DNA of 41,169 nt, taken from positions 1 to 41,169 of the forward strand of contig CANOCK010000005.1 in NCBI GenBank assembly GCA_947564525.1, written 5' to 3'. The position numbers were made by a program, and so were the translations under genes. The notes below the pieces were generated by a model. It was given only the letters and a program-made list of their open reading frames with translations, was not told the DNA's origin and made no database searches. The stretch is from an uncultured bacterium (GTDB lineage: Bacteria; Actinomycetota; Coriobacteriia; Coriobacteriales; Eggerthellaceae). How positions within the stretch are numbered: the first letter of the stretch is position 1; each line of letters opens with the position of its first letter. Below are positions 40,638 to 41,169 of this stretch, piece by piece.

Positions 40638-40895
40638 TCATGCCTTCTGGAGGGTGGAGTCCACGGTGTCGTCGTCCGGGGCGGCGGCCAGCTCGCCCAT
40701 GAGCACCCCTATCTGCTGCTCGGCCGCGCCCAGGCGCCGCTGGCACGAGGCGAGCAGCGCCACGCCGCGCTCGTAGGACACCAGGGAGTCCTCCAGCTCC
40801 AGCGTGTTGGACTCCAGCACGCCCACGATGGCCTCCAGCTCGCGCATGGCCTCGCGGAACGTGAGCTCGTCTACGGGCCTCTTCTCCTCGGTCAT
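40638..40895 (-). CDS. xseB: Exodeoxyribonuclease VII small subunit
   Basis: The 85-residue small subunit of exonuclease VII, which degrades single-stranded DNA together with XseA. The family core FREAMRELEAIVGVLESNTLELEDSLVSYERGVALLASCQRRLGAAEQQI is clear. The ATG at 40895 overlaps the xseA stop (ATGA), with GGGAGGAGAG upstream; an earlier in-frame start at 40910 lies inside xseA and is not needed. The overlap suggests balanced production of the two subunits. Confidence 0.95.
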   Translation of the reverse strand: MTEEKRPVDELTFREAMRELEAIVGVLESNTLELEDSLVSYERGVALLASCQRRLGAAEQQIGVLMGELAAAPDDDTVDSTLQKA

Positions 40896-41169
40896 GGTCT
40901 CTCCTCCCACGGTTCGATGACGGTCTCTATGCGTTCGATGGCAGCGACGTCGCAGGCGATGCGCCCGTCGGCCACGGTCAGCTCCAAGGGGTCCCCCACG
41001 GCCACGGCGCCCACCGAGGCCACCACGGCCCCCTCTCGGCTGCGCGCGATGGCCCAGCCGCGCCCGAGCAGGGCCAGGGGCGACAGGTCGTGGAGCCGGG
41101 CGGCCTGGACGGCCAGGGAGCGCTCGAAGGGGCCGAGCAGCGTGGCGCCGGCGCAGCCCAGGCCGTCCA
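40892..41169 (-). CDS. xseA: Exodeoxyribonuclease VII large subunit, C-terminal end (start lies beyond right edge)
   Basis: The open frame entering from the right edge encodes about 92 residues. It matches the C-terminus of XseA: LSPLALLGRGWAIARSREGAVV, then VGAVAVGDPLELTVADGRIACDV, ending EPWEERP. The central LSPLAxLxRGxAI segment is the family's typical end of the coiled-coil/C-terminal domain. The stop overlaps the xseB start (ATGA), the usual arrangement. The catalytic and OB-fold parts lie outside the window. Confidence 0.9.
   Translation of the reverse strand, partial: DGLGCAGATLLGPFERSLAVQAARLHDLSPLALLGRGWAIARSREGAVVASVGAVAVGDPLELTVADGRIACDVAAIERIETVIEPWEERP

Overview
The window is a GC-rich, gene-dense stretch of bacterial chromosome that best fits an anaerobic, host-associated actinobacterium of the Coriobacteriia (Eggerthellaceae-like). 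That placement is an inference. It rests on the strong G/C third-position bias, a bile-acid-type short-chain dehydrogenase, a high-molecular-weight rubredoxin (anaerobe electron transfer), acetate kinase, molybdate/molybdopterin genes, and large secreted leucine-rich and Listeria-Bacteroides-repeat surface proteins. Almost everything is on the minus strand; only three genes are on the plus strand (a PurF-like protein, a membrane-tethered C39-like protein, and one surface protein). I see no tRNA, rRNA, CRISPR array, insertion sequence or prophage.

Layout from left to right. 1-3705: the transcription/translation operon rimP-nusA-ylxR-infB (infB runs off the left edge), with a promoter inside the end of leuA and a terminator-like hairpin in its leader. 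3871-5391: leuA. 5392-6233: a gene-free stretch holding a 150-bp inverted repeat. 6234-8930: surface protein A. 8931-9397: a strongly self-complementary intergenic region. 9398-12246: serC and serA, separated by a near-perfect 27-bp inverted repeat. 12528-13949 (+): a PurF homologue without the glutaminase cysteine. 14101-20162: flavin reductase/rubredoxin fusion, then ilvC, ilvN, ilvB, ilvD, preceded by a T-box-like leader that ends in a strong intrinsic terminator. 20705-21625: a lipid kinase. 21933-22778 (+): a tethered C39-like pseudopeptidase. 22895-24696: a GIY-YIG protein and an anion permease. 24770-27812: cspA, a small conserved protein, and ruvB-ruvA-ruvC. 28363-31089 (+): surface protein B, a paralogue of A. 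31223-32023: a probable hydroxysteroid dehydrogenase. 32207-34719: yebC, moaC, moaA. 34905-38470: modC-modB-modA with an unusually long ModB. 38829-41169: ackA, a HIT protein, xseB and the end of xseA.

How the genes work together. LeuA and the IlvDBNC operon supply branched-chain amino acids, and SerC/SerA supply serine. MoaA/MoaC and ModABC together serve molybdenum-cofactor enzymes. The RuvABC and XseAB genes serve recombination and repair.

The accessory content is concentrated in the two paralogous surface proteins. They share N-terminal leucine-rich and C-terminal modules, differ in AT-richer central cassettes, and have related inverted-repeat sequences about 220-235 bp upstream of their starts. 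Protein B and the dehydrogenase lie between yebC and ruvCAB, which are neighbours in many bacteria. The strongest candidates for something undescribed are this surface-protein family with its upstream structured elements, the ilvD leader, the long ModB, and the two apparently inactivated enzyme folds (PurF-like and C39-like).
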